NCBI GenBank assembly: GCA_022559845.1
Contig: JAHNEJ010002393.1
Coordinates: 1 to 64,000 of the forward strand
Direction of reading: 5' to 3'
DNA from: Amorphophallus konjac
Lineage: Eukaryota > Streptophyta > Magnoliopsida > Alismatales > Araceae
Length of the DNA: 64,000 nt
A program made the translations under genes and the position numbers. Shown here in pieces: positions 10,600 to 22,906 of the stretch. The notes beneath the pieces were generated by a model that saw only the letters and a program-made list of their open reading frames with translations, was not told the origin of the DNA and ran no database searches. Within the stretch, counting starts at the first letter, position 1. Every line of letters starts with the position of its first letter.

Positions 10600-11640
10600 C
10601 CTATGATGGTATTATGTGATATATCGTCCGGTTTGTGTAGGTCCAGTCCGTGGGCTGCTCCTTCCCCTTCACCTCTGTATGGTGCTCCTTCCGTGGGCTG
10701 ACGACGTGACTGTTCCTTCCCCCTTCAGTGAGTGGGTTGCTCCTTTCCCCTCATCACCGTGTTAGCTGCTCCTTCCCTCGTATAAGTCTATTGTTGTTTG
10801 ATTTTGTCATTCATGGCTGCTCCTACCCCTCATCAGTGTGGGATGTCGCTCCTTTCCACATGATTTTGTTAGTATGATGCTCGATCTTCATTTTATGAGC
10901 ATGATTAACTAGAATATTTTCATATGTAGTCATGTGTTTGTAGATTACACAGGATGAATGTTCTCGTACCTGTGTTTCAGACTAATGTGAAATTTTCTAC
11001 AGGTCATGTGTGATTGGGATTTGTGATTTATGTAAGTCATTTTTCTATAGGTCATAGTAATGTAATTACAATGTGTGATTTAAGTACATTCCTTTGTGAT
11101 TCAGTTTTATAGTGTGATTTGTGATTTCTATAGGCTATTATGCAGATCCAATCTTGTTAATATAATATAAAAATTTTAATAGACATGCACAGTATGCTTT
11201 AGATTACTCTTTCCCTGATTATTATATTAATGTCAATCTGATTATTATATTACATTGTGTTTTTAGAGTTTGGTATTTTTTTACAATTATAATGTGTGAT
11301 TTAAGTACATTGTGTGATTTACTTACACAGTGTGCTTTGTTATTTCTGTTAGGCTATTATGCAGATCCAATCTTGTTAATATAATCTGAATTTTTTAATA
11401 GACGGACACAGTATACTTTAGATTACTCTCTCTCATTATTGTATTAATGTGAATCTGATTATTGTATTACATTGTGTTTTTAGAGTTTGGTATTTTTTTA
11501 CAATTACAATGTGTGATTTAAGTACATTCCTTTGTGATTTAGTTGTATAGTGTGATTTGTGATTTCTGTAGGCTATTATGCAGATCCAATCTTGTTAATA
11601 TAATCTGAAATTTTTAATAGACGGGCACAGTATACTTTAG
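10600..11640. repeat. Noncoding leader with three tandem copies of a 220-bp unit
   Basis: AGGCTATTATGCAGATCC recurs near 11131, 11350 and 11570 (spacing 219 and 220 bp), together with TTTTTAATAGAC and CACAGTATACTTTAG. No reading frame is seen. The last copy runs straight into the nuclease region, so each copy duplicates an AG plus the first bases of a possible exon. Confidence 0.75.
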
Positions 11641-13004
11641 ATTACTCTATACCGAACTGTTGAAACCGGTGATTCACTTCAATCCCTCATCAACTTTATG
11701 ATGGACGAGGAGTATTGGGAGGAGGTTGAACATGTCGTAGTGTTGCACATGTTGTCCCCGTTTATATCTATCCCTAGGACCCCAATGCACAGTTGCACAC
11801 AGATGTTGGTCGAGGTCATAGGTGGGTTAAACAGGTAATGGATGGTCATGTTGGCAGGGCATACTCAAGTTTTCCGATTCACCCCCACCTATTTTTAAGG
11901 TTTAGAGATACACTGATGGAAAAAGGTGTGCTCAGTGACACCAGGAATATGTCTGTCACTGAGCAATTGGCTATTTTTCTTCTTGAGGTTGGTCATGCAG
12001 TTGGGAATATGCTACTCAGAGAATGGTTCTAACATTCGGGAGAGACGATGAGTCGACACTTTAATAATGTTCTCATGGCAATTTTATCAATACGTCATGA
12101 CTACATCAAACTGCCAACTGGTGAAGAGCAAGTGCATCCCAAAATTCAGCATGACCCCAAATTCTACCCCTTCTTCAAGGTTATGTGCTAGACACACTCC
12201 TCATAAATATTAACTCCTATTTAATTGTTCATAAAGTGCGAGTGCTTTTTTATTTATTTTTTGGTTAGAATGCCTTGGGTGCAATTGATGGAACGCACAT
12301 TTCTGCAAAGGTGCCGATGGATGACCAACCTCGTTATCGAAATCGAAAGTGTGAGACATCCCAGAATGTCATGGGATGTGTGAATTTTGATCTTACGTTC
12401 ACTTATGTCGTCGTGGGTTGGGAGGGATCAGCTCCCAACATGAAAGTGTTAAGGTGGGCCATTGAGAAAGTGGATTTACTGTACCGGAAAGTAAATGATT
12501 CTCAATTCGTAGCGTATAGCCACTCCGAGATTTATATACTCAAACTTCCACACATTCTTTGCCGTAGGGAAATACTTCTTCGTTGATGCAGAGTATGCAA
12601 ACATTCCTCATTGCTTAGCACCGTATCGTGGGACAAGGTATCATTTATCGGAGTACAGGTGTAATAGAATAAGAGTTGCACATCGAGATAAGGACCACCT
12701 GTTCAACCATAAACACGCTCAACTACGAAATTGCGTCGAGCATGCTCTCGGTGTGCTCATGTCACGTTTCACAATTCTAGTGAAGCAACGAAACTATCCA
12801 ATTAAGACACAAGCGAGAATTGCAATGACATGTGTACTATACAACTTCATTAGAAAGGAGCAGGGCCTTGATCATATTTTCCAACAAGCAGAAGATGACA
12901 TGAATAATCCTGGAGATAACGAGATTGATGAAGAGGATAATGTGGCAAGGAGGGAGGTTACTAGAGGGGAGAGATTTCGGGACCGTATAGTCACTCAGCT
13001 TTAG
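11640..13004 (+). pseudogene. PIF/Harbinger DDE nuclease, frameshifted
   Basis: A helix-turn-helix-like N-terminal part (11793-12032, with SVTEQLAIFLLEVGHAVGN) leads into HFNNVLMAILSIRHDYIKLP and a stop near 12190. After a possible intron, 12275-12586 reads GAIDGTHISAKVPMDDQPRY and NRKCETSQNVMGCVNFDLTF, containing the first catalytic Asp of the DDE_4 superfamily. A frameshift near 12570 separates FFVDAEYANIPHCLAPYRGT (second Asp) and VEHALGVLMSRFTILVKQRN (Glu), which then stays open to 13004. The three catalytic residues are visible but the frame is broken, so this copy cannot make transposase. It ends in an acidic tail. Confidence 0.85.
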
Positions 13005-13812
13005 ACCTATCACAGTAGCCGAGGGTACTCCCTAAGCCAAAATATGTGGTTCTATATTAACCATTTCATCGCATTTAATCATATGTGTTAGTAAGTGACA
13101 TGTGGTTTGTCCAATGCAGGCGCAATTAAATGGAAGCACAAATTGAATGATTGTGGGTGTATGTGTGCTCACTGATGAGATGGACAATTTGTTTTCTTCG
13201 TGGTTTGATTACATTTTATTTCTATTGTGTAACATAATTTCCTTAATATTTTTTTAGATATGACAATATGGTCGGAGAATGGCATCCTCACCCGTTATAA
13301 ACTTCATATGAATGATTATGACCATGACAACTTCATAACATATTGAGACATACACACACATTCATCACTCACATAATTTTTTGGAGCAGCCTGGCTCAGT
13401 GTGCCACGGGCTTCTGACAACTACACATGCACATGTGTTTTGATTTATGTTGTATGTTTATGTTTTGATTATTTTCATCGATATATTTGCGTTTTGAATT
13501 TTTTTACAGGATGATCATCAGCAATAATAGACAAATTGAGCTATGATGATGGGAAGGAGCCATTCATATGATGAGGAGTATTATGGGAGCATCTCATTTC
13601 ATTTCTCTGGTTGTATGTCGCACCTACAGTAGGTTGGATGGTCTAAGGGCTGCCCCTACTAATTGGTGAGATTTACTACAGGTGACTTGGAATGTGAGTG
13701 CACATATGTCCTCCAATGAATATGTGGACATGAATGAGATCTATCTGAGTCTAAGACCACCACATATAACATTCTGTGTAACAGATCTTCCCATTTTCAG
13801 GGTATCGATAAA

Positions 13813-14300
13813 ATGGATTCAAAAATGATGGGCGATGGTAAATATTGTATTCAATGTGAATGTGGCCAAGGGAAATGTCTTATCAAGATCTCCCACAGTA
13901 ACAGGAATCCCCAACGTCCCTATTATTGTTGCCCACTTGGTGTATGTTATTCCCAATTACAAATTGTTATTTGTTTACATGCTCTATATGTCATATTCTC
14001 TTGTATACTTCCTCACAGTTTGGGAATGATAAGTCATGCCGATTCTTCATGTGGGTGGATAAGTTATTACTTTGTCCTTGTGACAAAGGCCCATGTAGGA
14101 GGCGGACCTCAAACACTAATAAGACTAAGGGTAAAGTATTTTATGTATGTCCACAATCAAAGGTACATGGCACACACATTAAGTTCTTCCTTTTAGGTTA
14201 TGCTATCGAATGCATCTTACTTCAACAATAAATATCTTTTGCAGACCGATGATAGAACAATAGGTTGTGAGTTCTTTAAGTGGGCGGTAGATATGTCAAT
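13813..14300 (+). pseudogene. GRF-type zinc-finger protein fragment
   Basis: Segments read YCIQCECGQGKCLIKISHSN..RPYYCCP, then SCRFFMWVDK, then LCPCDKGPCRRRTSN.. KGKVFYVCPQS, then GCEFFKWAVDMSM. These are two CGxxC...CP...C..F.W modules typical of GRF zinc fingers, probably split by introns. The frame is lost at about 14300, where the TG-rich satellite starts. Sequence at 21912-22076 (a coiled-coil-like KDLRRTIEKEKFVAELTVQL) may be its far end. Such proteins accompany some plant DNA transposons; their role is unknown to me. Confidence 0.6.
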
Positions 14301-14399
14301 GGTAAATCATAAGTTTATTCTTAATCCATAATTAAGAATTACACTTATTTTGATTATATGGCTTCGTCATTTTGCTTCTGTTCTATCATTTATTTTTCT

Positions 14400-15443
14400 T
14401 TTGGAGGGGGGGTGTTTTGAGAGATTGTGTGCATGTGTGTGTGTGTTTGTGTGTGTGTATGTGTGTGCAGGGGAGACAGATTGTGTGTGTGTGTGTGTGT
14501 TGGTGTTGTGCTTAGCAAATGTGTGTGTGTGTGTGTGTGTGTGTTTGTGTGTGTGCGCGTTCAGTGAGGACAGGTTGTGTGTGTGTGTGTGTGTACTCTG
14601 CCATTTTTTTTTTTTTTTGGGGGGGGGGGGTGCGAGGAGGGGGAGGTGTATGTGTGCTGACCAATTGATAGTGTTTGTGTGTGTGTGTGTGTTGTGCTTA
14701 GCAAATGATAGTGTGTGCGTGTTCAGTGGGGACAGGTTGCGTGTGCGTGTGTGTGCAGGGGAGACAGTGTGTGTGTGTTGTGCTTAGGCAAATGGTAGTG
14801 TGTATGTGTGTCCAATGGGGACAGGTTGTGTATGTGTGTGTGCGCGCGCAGTGGAGATAGATTGTGTGTGTGTGTGTGTTGTGCTTAACAAATGATAGGG
14901 TGTGTGTGTGTGTTCAGTGAGGACAGGTTGTGGGTGTGTATTTTGCTAGATTTTTTTTATTTTATTTTATTTTATTTTTTATTTTTATTTTTTTTTTGGG
15001 GGGGGGGGTTGTATGTGTGCTGACCAATTGATTGTGTGTGTGTGTATTTTGCTACATTTTTTTTTTGTTTGGGGAGGGGGGAGATGTATGTGTGCTAACC
15101 AATTGATAGTGTGTGTGTGTGTACAGTGGGGACAGGTTGTGTGTGTGTGTGTGTGCAGGGGAGACAGATTGTGTGTGTGTGTGTTGTGCTTAGCAAATGG
15201 TAGAGTGTGTTTCTGTGTCCAGTGGGGACAGGTTGTGTGTGTGTGTGTTGTGCTTAGCAAATGGTAGAGTGTGTTTGTGTGTCCAGTGGGGACAGGTTGT
15301 GTGTGTGTGTGTGTGCAGGGGAGACAGATTGTGTGTGTGTGTGTGTGTGTGTGTTGTGTTGTGTGTGTGTTCAGTGGGGACAGGTTGTTTGTGTGTGCGT
15401 ATTCTGCCAGATTTTTTTTTTTTTTGAGGGGAGGGGGGGGGGG
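14400..15443. repeat. TG-rich higher-order satellite, left part
   Basis: (GT)n runs are interrupted by a fixed set of words: GTGCTTAGCAAATG, CAGTGGGGACAGGTTG, GCAGGGGAGACAGATTG, GCTGACCAATTGATAG and a T/G homopolymer junction after ATTCTGCCAG. All cysteine/valine-rich open frames here are artefacts. Confidence 0.9.
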
Positions 15444-15451
15444 GGCGGGAG

Positions 15452-16771
15452 CATGGTTGGCGGTTTCGGCCGAAACCGATACGTTTCGGCCGAAACGTAT
15501 CGGTTTCGGCCATACCCGATACGAAAACCACTCGGATCACTGTAGCAAACCGAAACTAAGTTAGTTTATCGGTTTCGGGCGAAACCGATGTGGGTTTCGG
15601 GCGAAACCGATGTGGGTTTCGGGCGAAACCGGACGGTTTCGGCCGAAACTCACGTGAACTGCCCTTTAGGGAGTGAACTTGGTCACCTTTTCAGGAAGTT
15701 TCGGCCGAAACCCCTCCCCTCCTTGCTGTGCCTGTCCGGCTGTCCGTGGAGCTGCTGCTGCTGCTGGCGGAGGCCGCAGGCTGCTGCTGCTGCTGCTGCT
15801 GCTAGCGAAGGCCGCAGGCTGCTGCTGCTGCTGCTGCTGTTAGCGAAGGCCGCAGGCTGCTGCTGCCAGCTGCTGCCGCCTGCCTCCCCTGCTGCTGCTG
15901 CTGCCGCCTGCCAGCTGCCAGCTGCTGTGCGCCTGTGCGGCCTGTGGAGGGCCTGGAGGCAGCCGTTGCCGGCTGCTGCTGCTGTGCTAGTGGGGCCGGC
16001 TGGGCCCAAGGCCAAGGCCGCTTGGGGTTGGGGGGCTGCTGCTGTGCCTGTTTAGGCCTTTAGGGGGCAGGGGGCTGTCCACACTCCACACTCCACAGCG
16101 ACCGTCCGACTGCCACTACGAAGGTAAATTTTGTGAAGGTAAATTTAGGGTTTTTTATGTTTTGTGTTTTTTTGGTTGAGTTGTTGAAAATTTTTTTGTT
16201 GTAGGTTAAATGTTGTGTTGTAGGTTAATTTAAAACCATGATTAAGTTTTTAAACCCTAATTAGAAGTTTATATTTGGGGCTTTTCTTTAATTAGGTTTA
16301 GTAAGGGTCAATTAGGGCTCAATTAAGTTTCATTGACTAATTTGAAGCGGGAGCATGCTGGTAATTAATTAATTCGAAGGGTGATTAAGGGTTAATTGCT
16401 AATTAAGGGTTAATTAGTTCATAAAAATTGGGGCTTTTGTCTAAATCGGTTTGCTTAGGCTAAATTGAAGTTCAATTAAACTTCATTGAAGATTTTGGGG
16501 TGGGATCATGCTGCCAATTGATTTTTTCAAAAGGTGATTAAGGGGTAAATGATAATTAACGGTTAATTAGTATATAAAATTTGGGGCTTTTGTCTAAGTC
16601 AGTTTGCTTAGGCTAAATTGAAGCTCAATTAAACTACATTGAAGATTTTGGGGTGGGATCATACTGGTAATTGATTTTTTGCAAGGGTGATTAAGGGTTA
16701 CTTGCTAATTAAGGGTTAAGTTTTTAATTGTACTTATACCTTTTTGTGTGTCACTGTCTTAATGCAGCATC
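15452..16771 (+). promoter_or_regulatory. hAT 5' subterminal region and leader
   Basis: Repeated GGTTTCGGCCGAAACC words at 15460-15720 are likely transposase-binding sites by analogy with other hAT elements. A CTG-rich stretch follows (15740-16050). Then come AT-rich sequence and two ~170-bp related segments with GGTTAATT words (16370-16720). No coding region. Confidence 0.55.
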
Positions 16772-19700
16772 ATGCCTAGACGTCAGCAAACACAGGAGGA
16801 GCAAGGGCAGGAGGATCCGGGGTGGGCCCACATGTCTTTAATAGATGCTAAGAGAAGAAAGGTGAAATGCAATTACTGTGGTAAGGAAATGTATGGCGGA
16901 ATTACCAGAGGAAAACAACATTTGGCAGGGGTAAGAGGAGAGGTCAGACAATGTGACAACTGTCCCCGAGAGGTGCGAGAAGAGATGCGCCAATGCCTTC
17001 TGGGGAAAAGGGAGAGGGTGCAACAAAGGGCTGAGGATGAGGCTGAAATTGCTGAGGAGATTTCTGGCAGAAGGGTTAGAAGGGATGATGATGAGGAAGG
17101 CACTGAGGATTCTGATCCAGAGCTAACTGAAGCAAGGGAGCGTGAACAAGCCGCTCGAAGGAAAGGGAAGGGAGCCATGGGATCAGGGACCTATGAGAGT
17201 ACAGCTGCACGACGTCCTGACGTTGGTGCTGCCCCACATACGCAGGGAACAGGTCCCATGGACAGCTATCTGCACAGAAGGCCCCAAGCTACACAACCTA
17301 AAATCAAGCAAGCAATGAGAGGGGTCAAAAAATCAGCAGAAGTTGCAGGGCATGCATTTAAATCTATTTGCAAATGGTTTTTTCATGCAGGTGTCCCTGC
17401 ACATGCAGCTTCAAGTGAATATTTCCAACCTATGATAGATGCCATAGCAGATGCTGGCCCTGGCTTGCAAGCCCCCTCACGTCGAGACATATACGGGCGT
17501 GGCCTTGAGGGAGAGGTTGAGGAGCTCCATGATTGGGTTGAAAGCTTCAAGCATATATGGGTGGAGAGAGGATGCACCATCATGTGTGATGGTTGGACTG
17601 GTACCACGAAAAAGTCCATGATAAACTTTTTGGTCTATTGCATCAGCGGTACAGTGTTTGTGAAATCAGTTGATGCATCAGATTATGAAAAGAATGCAAA
17701 TTATTTGTTTCATTTGATGGATGGCATGGTAGAACAAATTGGAGAGGAGAATGTTGTGCAGGTGGTGACTGATAATGAAGCCAGTTACAAGGCTGCAGGG
17801 AAGAAATTGATGCAAAAGCGCAGTCATTTATATTGGCTCCCATGTGCAGCACATTGTCTTGATCTGATGCTTGAAGACATAGGGAAGGAAAAGCATGTGA
17901 AGAAGACAATTGACAAGGCACAAAAAGTCACACAGTATATCTATGGCCATCCTAGGATACTAAATATGTTCAGGGCGCATGCCAGTGGAGGGCGAGATAT
18001 CATCCGTGCAGGCCCAACCAGATTTGCTTCCAATTTTATTTCTTTGGAGTCTTTGCACAGGTATAAGATTGATCTCAATTCTTGATACTTTATCCTTACT
18101 GATATGTAGCAGTTGATGCAGCTTCAATTTTCATTTATCTGCACAGGTACAAGAATGAGCTGAAAGCTTTCATGTACCACAATGCCCTGCGGGAATACAT
18201 CGACAAGGGCAATGCTGATACACAGATGGATTATCTGGATGTCTGCCACGTCGTGGACGACAACAAATTCTGGGACAGGGTGTCACGGTACTTGAAAGTA
18301 GTCACACCTCTCGTGAAGGTCCTAAGAATGGTGGATGGCGATGAGAAGAATGATATGGGCTATCTATACGAGGCCATGGACCGTGCCAAATTGGAGTTGC
18401 AGCATTCCCTTCCCAGACATTATGCAAAATGGTGGAAAATTATTGACCAGAGATGGGACAACACATTACACCATGACTTGCATGCAGCTGGTGAGTGATT
18501 AATTGTACTGAAATTGGGGTAATGCCTTTATGTTATTTTATAAATTTTATTTAGTTAATTATACACAAATGCAGGTTATTTCTTCAACCCTCGATTTATG
18601 TACGGTGCTGATGCACATGTTGATGGCGAGGTGCTTCAAGGGACTTTAAAAGTCATTGGTCGTTTATCGAGGAATCCAGAAAAGAGACTAGAGGCCGAAG
18701 TAGAGGTTCGCCTTTATTTGATACTGTCAATAACATGTATAGAATTTATTTAAGTAGTTATGTTAATCTATTACTTTATGTTTGTAGATGAACCATTACA
18801 GAATGAGGACTGAGACATATGCTGACTCCCAATTGCAATACGCTGTGGGAAGAGTGAGCCCAGGTATATTTTATTTTTTGGATTTCTTAACCTGATGAAT
18901 ATATATTTTTACAACTAAAATGCATTTTTTTATGGTTGGTGGAACAGCTGACTGGTGGATAATGGTTAACAACCGAGATATGGGTAGCAATGCATTGGCT
19001 TTCATTGCAATTAGGGTGCTCAGTCAAACAACATCAGCAAGTCAATGTGAAAGAAATTGGAGCACGTTTAGCCTTATACACTCAAAGGTTCGCAATCGGC
19101 TAAAGGCTGAACGGTTAGAGAAATTAGTGTACTGCCACTACAATATGAGGTTGAGAATAAAGAATATGAGGTTGAGACAACAGCTGCGAGACAAACGCGC
19201 CGCCGGGGATGCCGCCGCAGAAATTGATGTGGATGCCTTATTTGATGATGAGAATCCGTTGCAGTCTTGGGTGGAGACACGAGAGCAGGTTGATGAGCCC
19301 GTTTTTGATGATGATGATAGAAGATGGGCAGAGGGCATACTAGATGAAGATGAGCAAAGGGATCCCGAATTAAGAAGAAAATCAAAGAGGGCCAGAGATA
19401 CTCATGCCCACATGTCTAGGGTTGTTGAGGACACTGAGGAGCAACATAATTTTCAGCCAGCTAGACACTCCGACTCAGATAGCAGGCCAGTCACTCCTAG
19501 AATGGGCAAGGCACCTACATCCTTAAGAAGAAGTACATCAGTGCATGGGCAAACTGAGAGAACAAATATTGCTGCTCGAGAGGACCCGGCAATTGAACAG
19601 TTAAAGCAGATTTATTTGAGGCACACGCCAAGGGGAACAGGATTCATGTCAAGGGTGCAAGAAGAAAGCACACCGGCACAGGAAAAAGCATCCCCAAAGG

Positions 19701-20261
19701 CCAAAAGGCGACTGGAGACTGCAGGTTTCGTGATCCTTTGATTTTTTATTTTGGAAAGTAACTTAAATTCTTATTATCAGTTCGAATCAGAAAAGGTTTT
19801 GGTAGGAGATAAATTATATATTTTCGTATGTGCCAGGTGCTACAGGTGCTACTACTGGCGGTGGGGATGCTGGTGGTCCTTCCTCCTTCCACGCAGACAC
19901 AGGCAGAGGATACAGTCAGGGTGAGGGAGGACATGAGTCACAGAGTCAATATGGACATCCATCAGGTTATGGAGGTGGCCAACAGGAGGCAGCGATTTAT
20001 GGGTCGTGGGGTTATGAACCATCATTCAACTTCCATCCGGCCAGTTCCTCTTCTCTTCCTCAAGATTCTTATGCTGATACTGGATTCGGCTCAAGCCAAC
20101 CAAACACTCCAAGAGGGATCCAAAGAGGGATGCAGGACTTGGCTACCTCATTGTTTGGTTATAGTGAATATAGACCATACATGCAACATGGTTATGGGTA
20201 TCAACATCAAGGGCCAGACGATGAGGGAGAAGGTTCTTCTAATAATTATTATCCATATTAG
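16772..20261 (+). CDS. hAT-family transposase, six exons, 1013 aa
   Basis: Exons 16772-18060, 18147-18490, 18575-18705, 18788-18863, 18948-19724 and 19837-20261 join in one frame (3042 bp including stop) at GT/AG borders. The N-terminus has a BED zinc finger (VKCNYCGKEMYGGITRGKQH, residues about 30-60) and a basic/acidic linker. A DUF659/RNase-H-like core follows with CDGWTGTTK (about residue 270) and VVTDNEASYKAAGKKL (about 330). The hAT dimerisation region ASQCERNWSTFSLIHSKVRN is near residue 635. The C-terminus is glycine/tyrosine-rich. No stop or frameshift was seen, so the protein could be active; it would catalyse cut-and-paste transposition in the nucleus. The intron calls are mine, and the TTTCG-type donor at 19725 is the weakest. 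Confidence 0.9.
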
Positions 20262-20634
20262 GTAAGAATCAATGAATTTTTGTAACAATTATTTTATCTA
20301 TTTTGTCTAATTTTGTACTGCTTGTATTAATGTACAATGGAATATTACTTTAACTTTCACATGTTCAATGTTTGAAGTTCAATTTTTGTAGTTGTCTACT
20401 TCAAAGTTATTGCACTAACTTATTCAGTCAAATGCATGTGTAATGATTTTTGTGATTTTAAGTGATTATTAATATTTTTTATGATTTTTTTATCATATTT
20501 TTTAGAATTAATTTAATTTTTTTGACCTTTTATATGGGTTTCGGCCGGTTTCGGCCGAAACCGAAACCGAAACCGAGTCAACTCGGTTTCGGACCCGGGC
20601 GAAACCGAGACCGAAACCGAGTTTGCCATCCTTG

Positions 20635-21062
20635 GGCGGGAGATGTATGTGTGGACCAATTGATAGTGTGTGTGTGTGTATATTCTACCAGATTCTTTTT
20701 TTTTTTTGGGGGGGGGGGGAGTGTATGTGTGCTGACCAATTGATAGTGTGCGTGTGTGTTTAGTGGGGACACATTGTGTGTGTGCGCGTATTCTGCCAGA
20801 TTTTTTTATTTTTTTTTTGGTTGGGGGGGTGGGGGGAGGGGAGTATGTGTGCTAACCAATTGATAGTGTGTGTGTGTGTGCAGGGGAGACAGATTGTGTG
20901 TGTGTGTGTTGTGCTTAGCAAATGACAGTGTGTGTGTGTGTGTGTTGTGCTTAGCAAATGACAGTGTGTGTGTGTGTGTGTTGTGCTTAGCAAATGACAG
21001 TGTGTGTGTGTGTGTGTTCAGTGGGGACAGGTTGTGTGTGCGTGTGTGTGTACAGGGGAGAC

Positions 21063-21128
<66 letters not shown>

Positions 21129-21620
21129 TAGCAAATGATAGAGTGCGTGTGTGTTCAATGGGGACAGGTTGTGTATGCATGTGTGTGTGCAGGGGAGACA
21201 GAGTGTGTGTGTGTGTGTGTTGTGCTTAGCAAATGATAGTGTGCGTGTCTGTGTGTCTAGTGGGGACAGGTTGTGTGTGTGTGTGTGTGTGTGTGTGTTG
21301 TGCTTAGAAAATGATAGTGTGTGTGTGTGTTCAGTGGGGACAGGTTGTGTGTGTGTATTCTGCCAATTTTTTTTTATTTTTTTTTTGGGGGGGGAGGTGT
21401 ATGTGTGCTGACCAATTGATAGTGTGTGTGCGTGCATGTGTGTTATGCTTAGCAAATGATAGGTTGTGTGTGTGTGTTCAGTGGGGACAGGTTGTGTGTG
21501 TGTGTGTCGACAGACTGTGTGCGCGCGTGTGTATTAAGGAGAGACAGATTGCGTGTGTAGGATTGTGTGTGTGTGTTGGTGTTGTGCTTAGCAAATGATA
21601 GTGTGTGTTCAGTGAAGACA
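20635..21620. repeat. TG-rich higher-order satellite, right part
   Basis: This is the continuation of the satellite at 14400-15443, with the same interspersed words and a pure (GT)n run of more than 50 bp near 21067-21126. The hAT element splits the array. Confidence 0.9.
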
Positions 21621-21911
21621 GATTGTGAGAAAACTGCTCCTTCCCATTATTCAGAGCTCCCATTGTTCAATGTTGGTATTATACTCCCTCCCAACGTCAA
21701 ACTATCGTTGGTCCTATCAGGTATGCTTGAGGCAATGATGATGGGTTGGATGGCTTAACGGCAACCCCCAACTAATGTGATGGAACATGATCCATGTGAT
21801 TACATTATCCCATGTTGTTCTGAGTCTCATCTCCTTGCTCTTATCAAGTACATATACTTTACACTCAATGTTATAATTAGTGATTATATCATCCACATAT
21901 TTCAGGAAAAG

Positions 21912-22076
21912 AGTTCAAACCAGCGGATAGTAGAAATGTCTAACATATCTACAGCAGGAGGAGAGATTGAAGAATGTGCACTGGTGAAAGATTTAAGACG
22001 AACAATCGAGAAAGAAAAATTTGTAGCCGAGTTGACTGTTCAACTGACTCTTTATTGTCAAAATTTGATAATTTGA
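21912..22076 (+). pseudogene. Coiled-coil-like tail, possibly of the GRF protein
   Basis: The open stretch QRIVEMSNISTAGGEI.. ECALVKDLRRTIEKEKFVAELT ends at a stop at 22074-22076. It lies after the satellite in the same orientation as the GRF fragment. The link to that gene is only inferred from position. Confidence 0.35.
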
Positions 22077-22079
22077 AAT

Positions 22080-22906
22080 TATGTAAGAAAATTTGATTGA
22101 ACAAATGTTTGTATGTTTGAGTAAATATTTTATAAATTTTTGTAAATTTTTCTTAAATGTGATAAATCATATTTCATCGTGGTCATTCAGTCTTTGACTT
22201 GAAAATAAGATTCTTCGTGTGAGTGTATCACTTGTTCATAGTTTTTTTTACTTCTGAACATTATGTCATGATATCAAAGGAAAAGAAGTTCATATGAATA
22301 TGTCCAAATTATATTTTCTTATTCAATTGTGAAATGAGTATAAGAATAGTTAAAATTTGTGACTCATAGCAATGAAGTAGGAAACTAAAGGGAGAAATGC
22401 ATTTAATCCTCCGTGTTTCTAAATTTGACTCATTATTATGATTAATGGTTAGATCACTTGTGAAAGGAAAAAACATATTAACTTGATATCAGGAAAAATT
22501 ATGAAAAAGTTCACATAGAAAATAAGTCCAACATATAAATTTCAAAGATAATTTTTGTAAATTACAAGTAATAATTTTAATGTTAATAGTTATCATCATA
22601 TTATTGTCAAGTCCAAGGTGAGAAAAATATAGTACATGAATCATAATTGTTAAATTATAGTCAAGTACTCCCAGTACGTTGAAGATAGAAAATAATTATC
22701 TTATTCAGTTCAAATAAATATTCTCATTATAATTAGGTCCAAAAAATATCATTAATATAGTAATTAATTAAATATTAATTTAATTAATATTAGTTATGTT
22801 TAAATTAGAAGATAATAAATATATAATATATAATAATATTATATTACTAAAGATTAGTTAAAAATATCTTTTAATGAAATATATTAAATACTATATTGAT
22901 TATTTA
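22080..22906. other. AT-rich noncoding part of the composite element
   Basis: No reading frame or recognised motif. It ends with ACTATATTGATTATTTAT (22889-22906), the left target duplication of the RTE LINE. Confidence 0.6.

Larger units (their letters stand above)
15452..20634 (+). mobile_element. Apparently intact autonomous hAT transposon (5183 bp)
   Basis: It is bounded by perfect 8-bp target duplications GGCGGGAG (15444-15451 and 20635-20642). The termini are CATGGTTGGCGG at the left and, reverse-complemented, CAAGGATGGCAA at the right, with many subterminal GGTTTCGGCCGAAACC palindromes at both ends. It encodes a complete spliced transposase (16772-20261). The region 15740-16050 is CTG/CTGCC-rich leader without a gene. 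The element landed in the TG-rich satellite. Two MITEs in the window (28251-28554 and 38906-39140) carry the same ends. Confidence 0.92.

Noticed and set aside
14350..21660. Cysteine/valine and histidine/threonine frames
   Set aside because: They are translations of (GT)n/(CA)n satellite.
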